Source of the DNA: Hyalella azteca
Lineage: Eukaryota > Arthropoda > Malacostraca > Amphipoda > Hyalellidae
Direction: 5' to 3'
Assembly: GCF_000764305.2 (NCBI RefSeq)
Contig: NW_025936295.1
Location: 496,001 to 560,000 of the forward strand
Length of the DNA stretch: 64,000 nt
Positions within the stretch are counted from its first letter, which is position 1. Each line of letters opens with the position of its first letter. This document shows, piece by piece, positions 39,001 through 54,000 of this stretch. The notes under the pieces were generated by a model. It was not told where the DNA came from. It worked only from the letters and a program-made list of their open reading frames with translations, and made no database searches. A program made the position numbers and the translations under genes.

Positions 39001-42000
39001 TTATGAGTTAATTAAAAAAATTACGAATCTCATTGTGCAATGACAATCATGATGAGTTACAAAGCAATTGTCATACATAAATAAAATATGTATTCGGTTT
39101 TCTGCATTTTGACGCGAAGTACAATAATTCCCGCATCTCCAGCATTCGTTAGCGAATATCAGGTAGAATACAGAGAAAGACAAAATTCTAAAATATGTAT
39201 AAATAAATATTTTATTGTGATGACACACGAAGAATAATGCGTGGTTTGGACTGGGCATTGTTAAATTCCAACTTATGATGCATAACTTATACGCGGCTTC
39301 AGCGACCTGAAACGCTTGTGTAGAAAATGTTCCCGTGAGAAAATTCTGGAATATTGTGATCCATTTCAAAATATTTTAAAATATTAGTCCAGTACTCTGA
39401 TTGATAGTTCACATGGACTATTTCATTATGAACCAAATAATTTACTAGCGCGTCAAAGTTGAACAAAAACTTGTGTTCTTCTATGTAGGTGAAAAAAAAT
39501 CTATGATTTGTTTGTTTACTTCACACAGAAGAAAACATTGTAAATGTGACTGGCAGTGCATACGAAAGACGAAAAAATTTGCATTTAGCTACGAACAAAG
39601 ATTAGGAACAATCCTCGTCACGCGGCAATAAACATGTGTAAAATATCCCTAATGTAAAGAAAAAATACCCCGTATTTCACTACGCCATGGTATAAAAAAC
39701 ATTTTTTACTATTTATTATTGCATTGTTGAGCGTCCAGCACTGCAGCGTAGCGGTGCAAACTGGGGTAAAAATCGCGAGCTGGGGAGAACATGGGCGAGT
39801 TGAAGGCGGATGGGCAAGCAAACAAACACATGGAAATCAATCAATACCCTGGAACAAAGACCATAAAAGACCGATTGATACAATCATAAAGGATAGCAAT
39901 CGTTCGTAAAATTGAATGAGCACGATAAAAAGAAACCTCCAGCTGCAACGAGAGCTTTTGTTCCGTTGTACGATTGGATAAGAGACAGCAACTTAGAAAT
40001 CGAACGGATTTTAAAATTTCCTGGGCACGTGGGAGCGTTACTGGGAACGTTTAATAATCAATTCCATTACATTTAATGCAATATTGCTAAAAATATTGTT
40101 GAACAGCCATAAGCCGTGAGGATATTAGCAGGATAACAAAAATTAAGGCTGACTTGTATATTATTAGGAACATGTTTTTTCAGGCAAATCACTTAAATTT
40201 TCCTACCGAGAAATTATTAATTGTATTATGCGTAAATAATCTTATTTTCAATTTTTTCCTATTTCCGTCAGTTAAGGAACGCATGAAAAATTTCAGTTTG
40301 CTACAAAAAGAAGGACATTTCATAAGATTTCTTTCAATTTTTCTCACGCGTTGATACTAAAAAGCCTGCACTTTATATAGTAGCACAGAAAGCGTAATGC
40401 ACGCGATGCAATTTCAGTACTCATGTACCGGAAATGTGCACTCGTGCATATTAGCATATCGTATCGATATTTCTGTCGCATCTAACCCGTAAACTTTGAA
40501 CACTGAGGAAGCAATCTAAACGTCCATATGTTATCGACGTCATGCTGTTTCCTTTGTGACGAAACAGAACGGAACTGAATCAATTTTTGAGTTGTATTGT
40601 TGAACCTTGATGTTTATTCGTCACTTAATTATCTATAAATATTTTTTCTAATCTTCTTAATAATCTATTGATTTTACAATTTAAATTCAATAGAAATGCT
40701 GTAATTAACAGATATTACTTGGCCCCTGCACGTTCAACTTTTTCCATTTCATGGCATAGAATAAAATCTTATGGACGTTCCTTTTAGTAAAAATTATTGA
40801 AATTAAATAGACTGCTATTCACAAAGCTCAGCTGCCAACTCATAATATTCTGTAATAACGAAATCAGACTTTTGTTCTCTAAACACCCCCTTGACTTGGC
40901 GCACAACAAAGGGTTAGGGAAGTTCAGCATCTGCAAGGCTTTCTACATGACCCTCGATAGCTGCAATTTACTTGTCACTGCCCAAAGAACCAATCGCAGG
41001 GGTGATTTAGTTTGTCCTTATATGAGCGAGATTTGGACCAATTCTGGGCTCTATTAGAACTCTCACGTCGCTCCTCTACACGCAACTGCTACACGCTACA
41101 GGATTCCTGAATCTCATTAGGTGCAAGGATGAAGCTTGGACATAATATGAGCGATGATGAAACTTATCATGTGCTATGAAGCTTGGTCATTATAAGCGAG
41201 GATGAAACATATCAAGTGCTATGAAGCTTGGACATAATAAGCGATGACAAAACATATCAAGTGCATGGATGAAGCTTGGACATAGTATGAGCGATGATGA
41301 AACTTATCATCTGCTATGAAGCTTGGTCATTATAAGCGAGGATGAAACTTATCAAGTGCAAAGATAAAGCTTGGACATAATATGAGCGGTGCTGAAACTT
41401 ATCATGTGCTATGAAGCTTGGTCATTATAAGCGAGGATGAAACATATCAAGTGCAAGGATGAAGCTTGGTCATTATAAGCGAGGATGAAATTTATCAAGT
41501 GCATGGATGAAGCTTGGCCATTATAAGCGAGGATGAAACATATCAAGTGCATGGATGAAGCTTGGCCATTATAAGCGAGGATGAAACTTATCAAGTGCAA
41601 GGATGAAGCTTGGACATAATATGAGAGATGATGAAACTTATCATGTGCCCTAAAGCTCGGTCATTATAAGCGAAGGTGAAACATATCAAGTGCAATGATG
41701 GAGCTTAGCTAGTCATTATGAATGATGATCATATATATTACCTTGAATTTTTAAATGTTTGATTTGCACACAATTCTGTACATTTTTCTCATCATACGCA
41801 CAGTAGATATTTGCTCGGCAAGTTATAGATTTCGAACGACAACATCGAGAATTGTATATCATGAGTGTGACTATAATTTTATTTAGGTATGTAAAAATTT
41901 GGATTTAAGCGCATCGTTTAATATAACGATGGGCATCGTTTAAGCACCGGACACAATTAAAACCTACAATAAAAAAGTTGACGATTTGAATCTCCCTTCA

Positions 42001-45000
42001 ATTATTCACTGAAGTAAAAATTTACACTGCTCTGATAATAAAATTTATTTGGCATAATAGAAATGATTATCATTAGTTGAACGACTCTCAACATAAAACT
42101 AACACAAAAAGTTCGTTCGTAACTAACACAAAAAGTTCGTTCGTAACTAACACATAACGTTCGTTCGTAACTAACACAAAACGTTCGTTCGTAACTAACA
42201 CAAAATGTTCGTTCGTGACTAACACAAAACGTTCGTTCGTAACTAACACAAAAGTTAGGTCGAAACTAACACAAACTGTTCATTTGTAACTAACACAAAT
42301 TTATTTTCGTTCGTAACTAACACAAAACGTTCGTTCGTAACTAACACAAAACGTTCGTTCGTAACTAACCCAAAATTTTCGTTCGTAACTAACACAAAAC
42401 TTTCGTTCGTAACTATAAACACGTCGCTGTTATTTGAACTTTTATACAACGGCCGTTTCCAACTGGCACATGATGGCTGCTAGTAATTAAAATATAATGG
42501 TCGAATGCAACTAACATTTAACGGTTATTTGTAACTAAAACGTAATGGCAATATGAATCTAACGCATAATGCATGGTTGGTTGTAACTTGCACATATCGG
42601 TCGTTAGTAACACAAACGATCATATATACATAACTAAATACAGTCGTCGGTAACTAACCCATAACTCGTGCCGATTTCCGTGTACTCGGAGGGCTTTCAA
42701 CATCGCTGTTCAACTTCACGGTTCAATTTCGTTGTCCAACGCCCTTCAACAACGCCTTTCATCGCCATTCAACACGAGGCAATATCAGCTGCGCCCTTGC
42801 ACAAACTTCACGAATAGTTGAAATTACTCGCCTGATTGAGAAGGCTTCTCTGCTTGCCCGGCGATGGGAATGTTGTTCCTATCAAATAACGACAGCGCAC
42901 AAGAATCTCCGACTTGCTCAATAAATGCTGCTGCAAATCTCGATTTTTACCCCGGCAGAAATATTTCTGACATTCGAGAACAATGGGACTGAATGGTTTT
43001 CTATTTATGTTATTTTGTCAACGGGTACTGAACTATATAAACAACGAGCATCATTAGATGTAGAGATTTTTGAATACATTAAAAAGTCAAGTTTGAAGTT
43101 AATGTGCATGACTTCAAGAAGTTAATTTTCAACGAACGCTCGCAATACCAAAGAAGTCAAAAACTCAGGATGCTTCATCATTCTACTCAACTCGAGTATG
43201 TGAAGAGCCAAGCTTTTCGGGACTGAGCAATAACTCGTGAATAACTCGACAATAAGCTTGGCAAGTTAGAGCACTCAATGTCATTGTAAAACATCTGCTA
43301 TCTAAGTCGTGTCATTCCGGAAACCAAATACCTAATAAATATGGATCGCCGGTGATAATTTCAGTCATATTTTATTGCGCCACGACTTGTTCATTGAAAA
43401 ATTCTAGCATAGATCTTTTTGAGGGCGGTTGGAATGCGAGTTTAAGGTTCCCTGCTAGTAGGGAGGCATTTTTTAATTGTATGTTCGCTCACGCACGCTG
43501 GTTTTATCTGATAAGAAGCTGGAAATGGGGAAAATATTGAATAAACCTCGTATTCCATGGTAAGAAAAGAAGTGTTTTCGCCAACATAATCACACTCAAT
43601 ATAGTGAGTGTGGCTATCACTATATACTCTTATTTTAATGCATGATGATTGATTTATTCAAAATATGTTATTATTACCATAAAACTAATTGGAAAACCAT
43701 GACTGTTTGGCGCAAAGTCTCTAGTATTAGAACTTGGCCGATTCTGAGACTCCTTTTACAGTATACTAATTTGAACTCTTATTAAAGAAACGTTTCTTTT
43801 CACTACAAAATTCATTATACAAAAAAAATATTAGGCATTATAGGTAATTTTTTTACCATTTACAAAGAGTTATCATGTCGAGAAGAAAAGTTATGAAAAT
43901 TTCTCACATAATTAAATATCCGATGATTCAAATTATACCGTAATTTCTCAAAAAAAACTATTTTATTAAAATAAACAGTATCGACATATCAGAGTCTATT
44001 GGAAACTCGGCTAAAGTCGGGCCCGAATCTCGAAACTACGGAAACTTTGAAAGAGTTCAACCATGCAGAAAACATCGGCTCCCCAAACTGCATTTTGTTA
44101 CATAAAAAATCGATCTCGAAGAGAGTAATAAATTTTTCTCAATAGTTCATAACGATAAAAAAATACAACCCCAAGTGATCACGAAGCAGAGATGCAAACT
44201 CGATCGATGATTGTGACGTGAAGCGTTGTATGAGAATATGTTTCCAAATATTTTACTACTTTTTTGCAGTGCGTACGAGTAGCAGCTATCATGTAATAGA
44301 ATAAAGACTATTCTTATAACGGCTCAGAGAATGAGAATTTAATAATTTTAACGGAATTTTTGGACAAGAACAGGCATACTCCTGTAGAGAGTATGAGAAT
44401 TTAATCAGAGTATGAGAATTTAATAATTTTAACGGAATTTTAGGACAAGAAGCAGGCATACTCCAGTAAAGAGTATGAGAATTTAATAATTTTAACGGAA
44501 TTTTAGGACAAGAAGCAGGCATACTCCTGTAGTGTGGGAACGGGTCGGGAGATTATGAACTCTACTTTGATATTGCCTGGACAAAAGGAACGGACAGAAT
44601 ATATCTACGATAATCCCCTACGAAAAACGGCCGTCCTCCTTTATAGGGAGGACGGAAAAAAGTAATATGCTCCCGGTTATGATATATTAATCGAATTTCT
44701 GACAGCTTATTTGGGTTAGGGATTTAACCGAGTGCCGTGTAATACCTTCTTTTTGAAATGTTTTCTGTTTCCAATGGAAGGAGATTAGCATTTTTCGAGG
44801 ACCCAGTTTGCCATCCGAATACCTCTCACATCAAAATCATTTATATTTTAACATATACTAAATAGTTACAGATGAATATTTTTGTTGGCTTTAAATTTAT
44901 CCCGTTCTCTTGATTTTATTAATGAAACAACTGTATTTTTTGAAGTATTTTTGTGAAATTATTCCTGCAAGAAAACGTATAGGGAACCATCAAAACTAAT

Positions 45001-48000
45001 GTTAGTTTGAGCATTAACTTGAAGACAATAATATGGACTTTGATCTTATAAAGTTCAACAATGTTTTCCTTTAATAAGTAACGAAACCATAATTATCATC
45101 TTTCAATTCGAATGCGACGAGCCTAGCTACAACAACAAAACGTTAGTTCAATATTAAAATTAGTTGCCTCTTTCACGAATTTAGAAGGAAGTCTAAAAAT
45201 GCGAGTCCACCTTTCAGCGCTTGATAGCTAGACGCACCATATGTTCTTGTCGATTTCTTGTCCAATGCAAACGGTTATTTTAATTCTGCATAGAATTTGC
45301 ACAGTCACCCAACACTCATTCAGTCTCAACTATTGCAGAAAGATAGTAAAATTTAACATGAGATTATCTCACCTCAGATCTCTTCAGTGAAAAGGAGTGT
45401 CATGAATCGAGGAAAAACCCGTGCAAATGCAACTCAATAGCGGAACTCGGAAAGGTTGCGTTTCTTCAAAGTGCGATGGTCAAGTAAAACCTTGCAAGGA
45501 TACGCTCAATTAAAGCCAAAGATTCGAGTTTCAGCCTCTTCAATGGCTGGAGAGGACACTTATTTGCATAGAGTTTCTTCCGCAAAAAGAGCCCCGCACA
45601 TCGAATTCTCGTTTGACGAGATTGACCGGTGCGGTTTGCGTTCTTGGGCAGCGGTTGGTTCTGTTCGTTGCCGTTGAAATCGCATTGCAATCTTGCACGC
45701 ATTTTATATTCATTTCATGTGCTGGACGAGGCGGACCTTGCTTCAGACCACATCTGCGTTGATGTATTTATGAATCGTTTAAGCCATCATGTATTGCCTC
45801 AATATTAGCAAAATTTATGAGTAATTTATCAAACATACTCGTGCTGAAAATTCGTCATTCCATGAAGCTCGAGTAGTAGGAGTCTGTCTGTACCACCAAG
45901 GCCTTCATATCCCTCAGTTTAATTTTTGCTAACGAAAGACTTGGTTCAATAAATGCCATTGACATTTTTACATTGGAGCCGTTTCGACCCCTGACCGCTT
46001 CAAAATTTCGCATTAATTATTCTAAAAAAAATAATTACACAAGATGCTCACCTTATTATTATCACGATATCAGGAATATTATTGCATATCCCTTTCGTTA
46101 TTTTGGATTGTGTACGTATCACTTCATGAAAATTCATAAAATTCAGGAATTCAATTCGCATAGAAATAGTTCAACACTTGTAATAAGAATTAGATTAAAA
46201 CGATTTATAACCGTGTTTTGATATAAGCCACATTTTTCAAAATAATTCATTCATGTGCCTTCTATTCATTACTATATTTATAATTCCTTCATTCCTGAAG
46301 TGAGCATTGCATGATGCAGCGATTTATTATTTCATTCATTTGTTTTTAATTCATTGGTTCCTAAATTCACCATTGCATTGTCAGGCGATTCGTGATTCCT
46401 GGATTCATTGATCCCCACAATAATTCTTTTATTTTTGATTTATACTCGTAATTCACCAACTCATAATCCAGCGCTCACGGGCATTGCTCAGCTGAGTAAC
46501 GATTCACTCCGATGATCCCAGACCGAGGATAATTTCACGCCAGGCTCCCCGCTGCTAAAACGGATCCTTTCACCACATATTGCACGACCCAAGGATGGCC
46601 GCCGATAATTCGCCTATGATTTAAAACGATTCGGGAATGAACGTATATATGGAAGTGCCACCTGTGAAGGACGTCGCACAAATGACGCCATCTGACTTGT
46701 TAATGACGCTCAGTACGGTAATAAGTGGTAAGGTAATAAGTGGTAAGGTAATAAGTGGTAAGGTAATAAGTGGTAAGGTAATAAGTGGTAAGGTAATAAG
46801 TGGTAAGGTAATAAAGATATGCCACCTATACCTTGAGCTCGAATTAAAAATGAAGAATAATTTGGGAATTTGTGATTAAAGTGGACTAAGAATTTATTTT
46901 ATTATTGGGTTTTCCATTTGTATTTCTACTGCATAAATCTCGTTGGCAGAATGCATATAGTTTCATGGAACAATGTGTTAAGGCGAATTAGTATATATGA
47001 AAGTTACCGTTGAAAAAGCCAGCAACTTCTATCTTACAACTTTCATTACATTGATATCTGCATTGCATACAGTAGAATTTTGTACACAGGTATTTCGAAA
47101 CAAATAAGGAAAATTTACTGCAACGATGGAAATAAAATTTCAGATTTGTAAATAAGAGAAAAAGTTTTTTTTATCAACCTACCAGTAAATGGAATAGTTA
47201 ACCCAATGCTTTTGATTCACGTCCATGAATATATTCGCGTATCCACTTGTCATTATTCAGTGAATATCAAATAAAGATGAATTACGTGGAGGCAGTTTTT
47301 GACTGCGTCAAAATCAGGCAGCAAGTATTCGTGTGGATGTTTAAATACAGGCAATAAAACTGTAGGCTGTGCAATATAGACGTTACTTAGAGATAAATAA
47401 ATGCAAAGAATTGAAGTATTCCGAAAACTCACAAACACAGCACAGGACTAGTACCTTGTATTTCACGCTATTGTATTATTGTGCTTTAATAAGATTAAAA
47501 TTTTTAATAATCAATAAAAAATTGCTTATATTGTTGTGATGTCCTTGACCAACTAGAGAGCTAAACGCTATTTGCAATCATTTACAAATCAAGACATGAA
47601 TGATATTCGCTGCATTCGATAAGAGTTTTCAGGAGGAAATAGCTGATGAAATGTTTACTTGTTATGAAGACGTTAGGTCCTCTTCTATAATACCATGCAA
47701 CTATGTAATGTAATAATTTCTATATTCTATAGATAGTTTGCTATCCATGACTGAATTCATTCCTTAAATGTGTCACAAATAACTGTGAATTGCTTCAAGC
47801 CGGCAATGCACGGCTTTTCTAGAGGCCATTTATCGGCCGGCCGGCCATAAAACGCCGATTAATTATGATATTTCTCCAATTAAAACTAAGGTTATAAATT
47901 TCATTTATTTCCGATGCCGGAAATATGAATTTCGAGCGGCCGCCGATAATTCGTCGATGTTTTCAATAGGATGGAACATAAGCGGAATGGTGGGGTGTGC

Positions 48001-51000
48001 GTGTCGAGGGCTAATATATCAGAGGGGAAGTATAGGCGCGCCACCAGTGAGGGGAGGGCAGGGAGCTGAGGGAGAGGGTAAAAATTTAAGGTGATATGAT
48101 AAAGAGTTTACCTGCAGAAAATTAAAAAAATATAACTCAGTACTCACTGAAGTAAGTGACAGAGAGCGCATTTTCTCGTCGACGAAAACTTGAGGGCACG
48201 AACGGAGGGACAGACGGACGGACGGACAGACAGACAGACAGACGGACGGACGGACGGACAGACAGACAGACAGACGGACGGACGGACAGACGGACGGACG
48301 GACAGACGGACGGACGGACACGGCGAGCACAATAGTGAATTTTTTTCCAAAAATGAGAAAATGCGCTAAAAATGTACCTTCACCGAATAGGCAAGAGTTG
48401 AATACGTGATAATTGTGATAATGCAGCAGAACAGTGCAATGAAAATAAAAGTGTTTGAGGCTAAACAAGGCTTGAATTAGTGAATAAAAATATGCTGCGT
48501 TTTTTCTGAAATAAATTTGCCGTTTATTCCTTAATATATTTTCATCATATACGCATTACAGTATTTGTATTTTTAGCGCATTTCTCATTTATGGAAAAAT
48601 GCACTATTGTGCTCGCCATGTCCCTCTGTCCGTCCGTCTGTCCATCCGTCCGTGACCTCAAGTTTTTGTCGGCGAGAAAATGCGCTCTCTGTCACTCACT
48701 GCAGTGAGTACTGAGTTACATTTTTTACAGTATTCATGCAGTATTCCCTAATTGCAGTATATTTTCATCATATACGCATTACAGTGGTCCATTAATTGCC
48801 TGTATTTTGCCTCTGTCTAACAGGGGGCGCATTCACTGGCTACTTCTACTGACTAAGTAACGCGGTGATATCAGTTACAGAGATAAGTTACACGTATCAA
48901 TTACAGATACATTTCTTATATGACTCGAATATGCAAATTTCTGCCTCAGAACGAGCTAAAAATTCGCTAAACTAAAATTCGCGCCATATCGAACTTTCAT
49001 TGTTATTATTAACCGTAAAAAATGGGCGGGTGCGATGTTTGGTTATATTTTCTATCAAGATACCAAAATCGTAATCTTTCAAGGTTCCGTTCGATTACTT
49101 AAAAGCTAGAAACCCCAGGCTCTAATAGGCGAAAGGAAGATTAACAGTAAGTTCATGTTCACGTCCCGCAAATGTAGTCCGCATGCATATAAAAGTTTCA
49201 AGCCACGTAAAGTTTATTACATGTAATTTCATATTTTTTTCTGAGAAGTGCGTACGGCAGAAATTTAAGAAATTTTAAAAATACACTTTGGATTTTTTCA
49301 AATTATTTTCAGATTGGACCGTATTGCCGCAGCACAACACTTCACTCTTAAAGCAGAACCAATTTTACACCAAACTTACACACTGATATGAGTTATGAAA
49401 AAGTAATAAAAATAATAAATAAATAATAATATATAAAAATGATAAATGATGATAATAAAATAATAATAATAGTGCATCAGGGCACTGAGTATCATGACAT
49501 ATAGGCAAGCAATAACACTAAGCAAGAAGACTCAATCACAGTAACACTTAAATCTTAACTGCATAATTACACAGGAATAATTACACTTCATAAATAATTA
49601 CACTTCTGTTTCATGTAATTACTAGTCTAATTTCAGCAAAGCCAGACTCGTCATTACGCTGAAGTAAGAAGAATTCTGCTAAAATTAAACTGGCCTACAA
49701 GACAAATTTTGGTTTAAACTTTGTGACTTCTACGTTAATGTTGTAGGATTGATAGAAATTCTCATGATATTGCAAAAACTTGTTATCACTTTTTTGTTAT
49801 TATTAATTTATGCCCATGGTATGTTAGGATAATAATAATTTTATGGATATGTTAGCACAACTATATGAAACTACAAAAGCTGAATGTAACGTAAAATTTC
49901 TTAAATAATTTAGTTTTAAATTGGTTACGAGGTTACGTGGCTTTAGATTTGAGATAAGTAGTGTTTAAAAAAATTAATAATTTTCCTAATACGAAATTTA
50001 AGCATGCGCTTGGATTATAAAATCCAACATAATATTCGAAAAGATGCCAGATTTACTTCAGTTAGCTCAATCAAGCTTCATTTGGAAGTGTGAAATGCAA
50101 ACAAGTAAGGCGGAATACTCGTAAATTTAAAGTTGCGTCAAAACAAAACGTTAACTTGTCATTCGTTAACACTCTCTCCTAACCTGTAGCCTACAAAACC
50201 ATCTTACACGCATGCATGACGATTCTTGTACGCCATTTATGCATGCCATTCATGTATGCTATTGATGAATGCGGTACCGTAAAAAATTTATCGTCGATTT
50301 ATCAGCAAAGGCCGCCGATTGCTCGCCTCAAATGCATGGAAAAATCGGCGACATTGCCATTTATAAAATGCAGCCTGTCGAACGGATAAAATAGTCAATA
50401 TAATAATAATAATAATCTTTTAGGTCATTCATATATTCTTGGTTGTTATACAAAGCTAAAACCTGTTCCGTTACGATCTTTTTATCATTAATAATATTTC
50501 CTATATGCAATTGAATGCAACTCTAAGCTTCACTCAATGAAACATTTAGATTATCGTTAACAAGAGATGCTTAATTCAACGGGAAATAAATCCTGAAATA
50601 GTCAAGCCAGTACACACATTAAGAACGCAAGCTCAGGCCTAGTTATGCGGTACAAGTGAACGTGTAGGTAGCCAGCCGTCCTAGAAAACTAGTCCCATCC
50701 ATCAACTGGATCGCCGCAGCGCAGTGATATCTCTGGCTCAGAGTTCCAGTCATTTGCTGAGTAATGCTAGGTTACCTGGTATATTCCTGCTCGCTGATTG
50801 GCTGTCATGAGGTCACGTGGTTCGTTCTAGTGCGACAGCCAGCCAATGACATGCGAGGGATCGATCCAGCCTGACGAGATTGCTGGCAAGATCTTGTGAT
50901 AAATTACCTTGCCACGGTATGACCATCATGACATTTTTGGTGTAACTATTCGCATGCTAATTACACTTTAACAATGACTTTTATTCTCATCCTATAGTCA

Positions 51001-54000
51001 TGTTAGACCGCATGTAAAAATAATTACTCTTAACGACCCACAAATAATTTATTTAAGTTAAAAATTAGAAAATAACTTGGTGGGCATGCAAAAGTGCCCC
51101 AGAAGTTTTTTTACACTTATATTTAGAAACTGTTTAATTAAAGTTCAAATAAAATATTTTTATCTTTTTGCAGAAAATGCGATTACAGTTTATTTTGTCC
51201 ATGCTCCTATGTAGTAAAACAACAGCATAAACTTAACATAGAAGAATAATAATTAAATATCTGAAAATGACTCACATGAGTGATAATAATTTTACAATAT
51301 AATTACTCATATAAATTCTACAATAATTGTTGTAGTGGCCACGAGGATGTTACTCTACCGCGTAATATAAATTCTAAATAAAAACAGGATCTTTAGCTAA
51401 ATTACAAGCATACTCGCAAACAAGAAACACGGCACTCAAACCTTTATCTGTATAATTATCAACGGAACCCCTGCAACTTTTAGGCTCTGATCGACAAGCG
51501 AAGGAAATGAGCAATTTCAACACTTCAGAAGAACTTGACTGTGGTCCGTAATTCATTTCTATATTTCCCGAATAGGCAAGGTTCTTGACGTCACTGTAAG
51601 TGGAAGTATTGAATGATGATTGCGGTATAATTGCAGTCAGGAATGCCATTAGCGCCGCGGTTGCCGTCGTTCAACATCGCCGCGTAGCCGCTGATCGCCG
51701 CCGGTCGATCCCAGGCTGCACTCAAAAAAATTACTGGGGCGTGTTGTCCAAAAATTAACACACTGTTTCTTACCCACAGCATGAATAGAAAGTGAACGTA
51801 GCAGTGATACGCACTTTTGCTGGCAAAACTTGGTCAAAAGTTCATCTTTTACGGAGTCTGACATATTACTCTGAGTGTTACGTGCATCGTTTTCTGCACC
51901 AACGTAGAAAATGATCGTCTCAAGTAACTTGTATGGCACAATAATAATGTGATTTATAGCAAAAAGCTCAAAAGGTTAATTGATGTCTAGATTTGTCTGT
52001 CTAATGACGCCTAAACTGAAAAGTGTTTAAAGAAGGAAATGTTGAAATTTTCAGTCTCAAAAACAGTTATACTATAAATTCCGATTACAATCCAGATTAT
52101 CAAAATAATTATTCCATACAAACATTAAAATTTTAAGAATTAAATCATGAGCCACGATGTTACTAAAATTTAAGCCACTCTCCTTGAAACTCAGTAGCGC
52201 AATTCTTAATTAAATTTGAATGTGAGCGCATCCATGGGAGGGGGGAGCAAGAAAAAGAGATTCGTACGGAGTTAATTCGCTGTCTAATTCCATATTTTTA
52301 TTCGGTTTTATCTACGTTTATCGCCGGGTTTTATGGGCCCTGGCGTAATGAGCAGGCGAAGATACGACGGGCGCGCGTTTCCAGTATTGAACACAGCATT
52401 GGGATTGCGAGCGTAGCTGTTTTAATTCGAAGATTAAAGTGCGTGATTTATAGCACGGCTTTAGATTATGCTTGCGGCTTACGAACGACTGCTTGGGCGT
52501 GTACGAACCGAGGAAATGAGACAGGGATTTGCATCCTTTCTCCCTAACTCCAATGAGCAGTTCCCCCCTTTGTCGGGATTGAGGAATAAACTTGTGGGAT
52601 GAACGTTCCCCTTACATACGTGGCCCTTTCTTTGGCTCAATGTTCCAAATTTACGAGAGTTTATCAGGACCAAATAGTTGGTGGGCAAGTTCATTCAGAA
52701 TTTTTTCCAATATTCATTCATTCTTTGCGCTAAAGTGCTTGCATGCTTCATTATTACAAATAATACCACTGACAAATTTTGGACTGGAGAAAATTTTTGG
52801 TATGCGCTATTTTGCTTGTTCCCAAATTTATACAATGACATTTCCATTCCCTCATTGACTTAATTTTATTCAGATCATTTAATTCATTCTCTCCCAAACA
52901 ATCTTCACGTATTTTAAAGTTTGCTTTATCGCCTAAATTCCTTCCTGTTCTGTGCAAATTTGACGGTAGTTTCGTCGTTTTTTGTTAGTAATGAGCCGAC
53001 ACTGAGACGGCAGCAAATCTTGCTTCATTAGCGCGGCGGTGGCGATACAAGGAATCCCTGGCGGTATGTTCTTGTAATGTCCAGACTCGCTGCCCCTGTC
53101 GGAATACAGCGCCATGCAGGCTGTATTCCGACAGCCTGGAGTCTTACAGTTCTGAGTCTTGGAAAACTGTAATGAGGGTCTTTTGAGTAAATGTAAATAA
53201 AATTATGCATAAGCAGTATAGATTATTGAATACTTAGGCCTGAAAAAATATGATAAGAACAATATTGATTTTTTAGTGGAATTATTCGCCGTAAGAAAGA
53301 AGGAATCAATCACTCACTTATGAATTTTTTAACACAAGAATTCACGAGTCACCTTAAATGTGCCTGTGACTCATTCGATAAAGGCAGAAGTATTCAAGTA
53401 CGTACATCTAAATGACTCAGAAGCACTAGCTGAGCTGCACTTATTGGTCTCAGTTACATTACTCACTTAACATTTAACTGTCTCATTCATGGCTCATTTG
53501 AGCTCTGCTGAACTCTTCTGTCACTCCCAACACATCTGTGTTCCCTCCCGCCACTCCCAACACATCTGAGTTCCCTCCCGCCACTCCCAACGCATCTGAG
53601 TTCCCTCCCGCCACTCCCAACACATCTGAGTTCCCTCTAGCCGCTCCCAACACATCTGAGTTCCCTCCCGCCACTCCCAACACATCTAAGTTCCCTGCCG
53701 CCACTCCCAACACATCTGAGTTCCCTCCCGCCACTCCCAACACATTTGAGTTCCCTCCCGCTACTCCCAACACATCTGAGTTCCTGTCTCTTATACACAT
53801 CTAGATGTGTATAAGAGACAGGGGTTAACTATTATGTAAATTTGTATGCTATTGTGAAGTCGTTCACAATTTACATGAGCTTTGGTTTTGGATCGAAGAA
53901 CTTGGAATCATGCATGGTTGCTCCTCCCGTAGAGTTTACTCCTCTGATTTATTTTGCGTTAATTTTTAATTTTACGTTGATTGTTAAGGTGAGTTAATTT

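Noticed and set aside
45456..45702. Overlapping 73- and 78-codon ORFs on both strands
   Set aside because: No splice-site support, recognised family or codon pattern; likely chance in a slightly GC-richer stretch.
46637..46879. 80-codon plus ORF containing VISGK repeats
   Set aside because: The repeat part is a 15-bp minisatellite; the flanking residues show no family resemblance.
48019..48468. Minus ORF rich in Ser-Val-Arg-Pro
   Set aside because: It is the translation of the TCYG tract of interspersed element copy A.
53483..53804. Repeat proteins of about 90-105 codons on both strands (SEFPPATPNT and NSDVLGVAGG units)
   Set aside because: They translate a 30-bp minisatellite and run into the synthetic adapter sequence.
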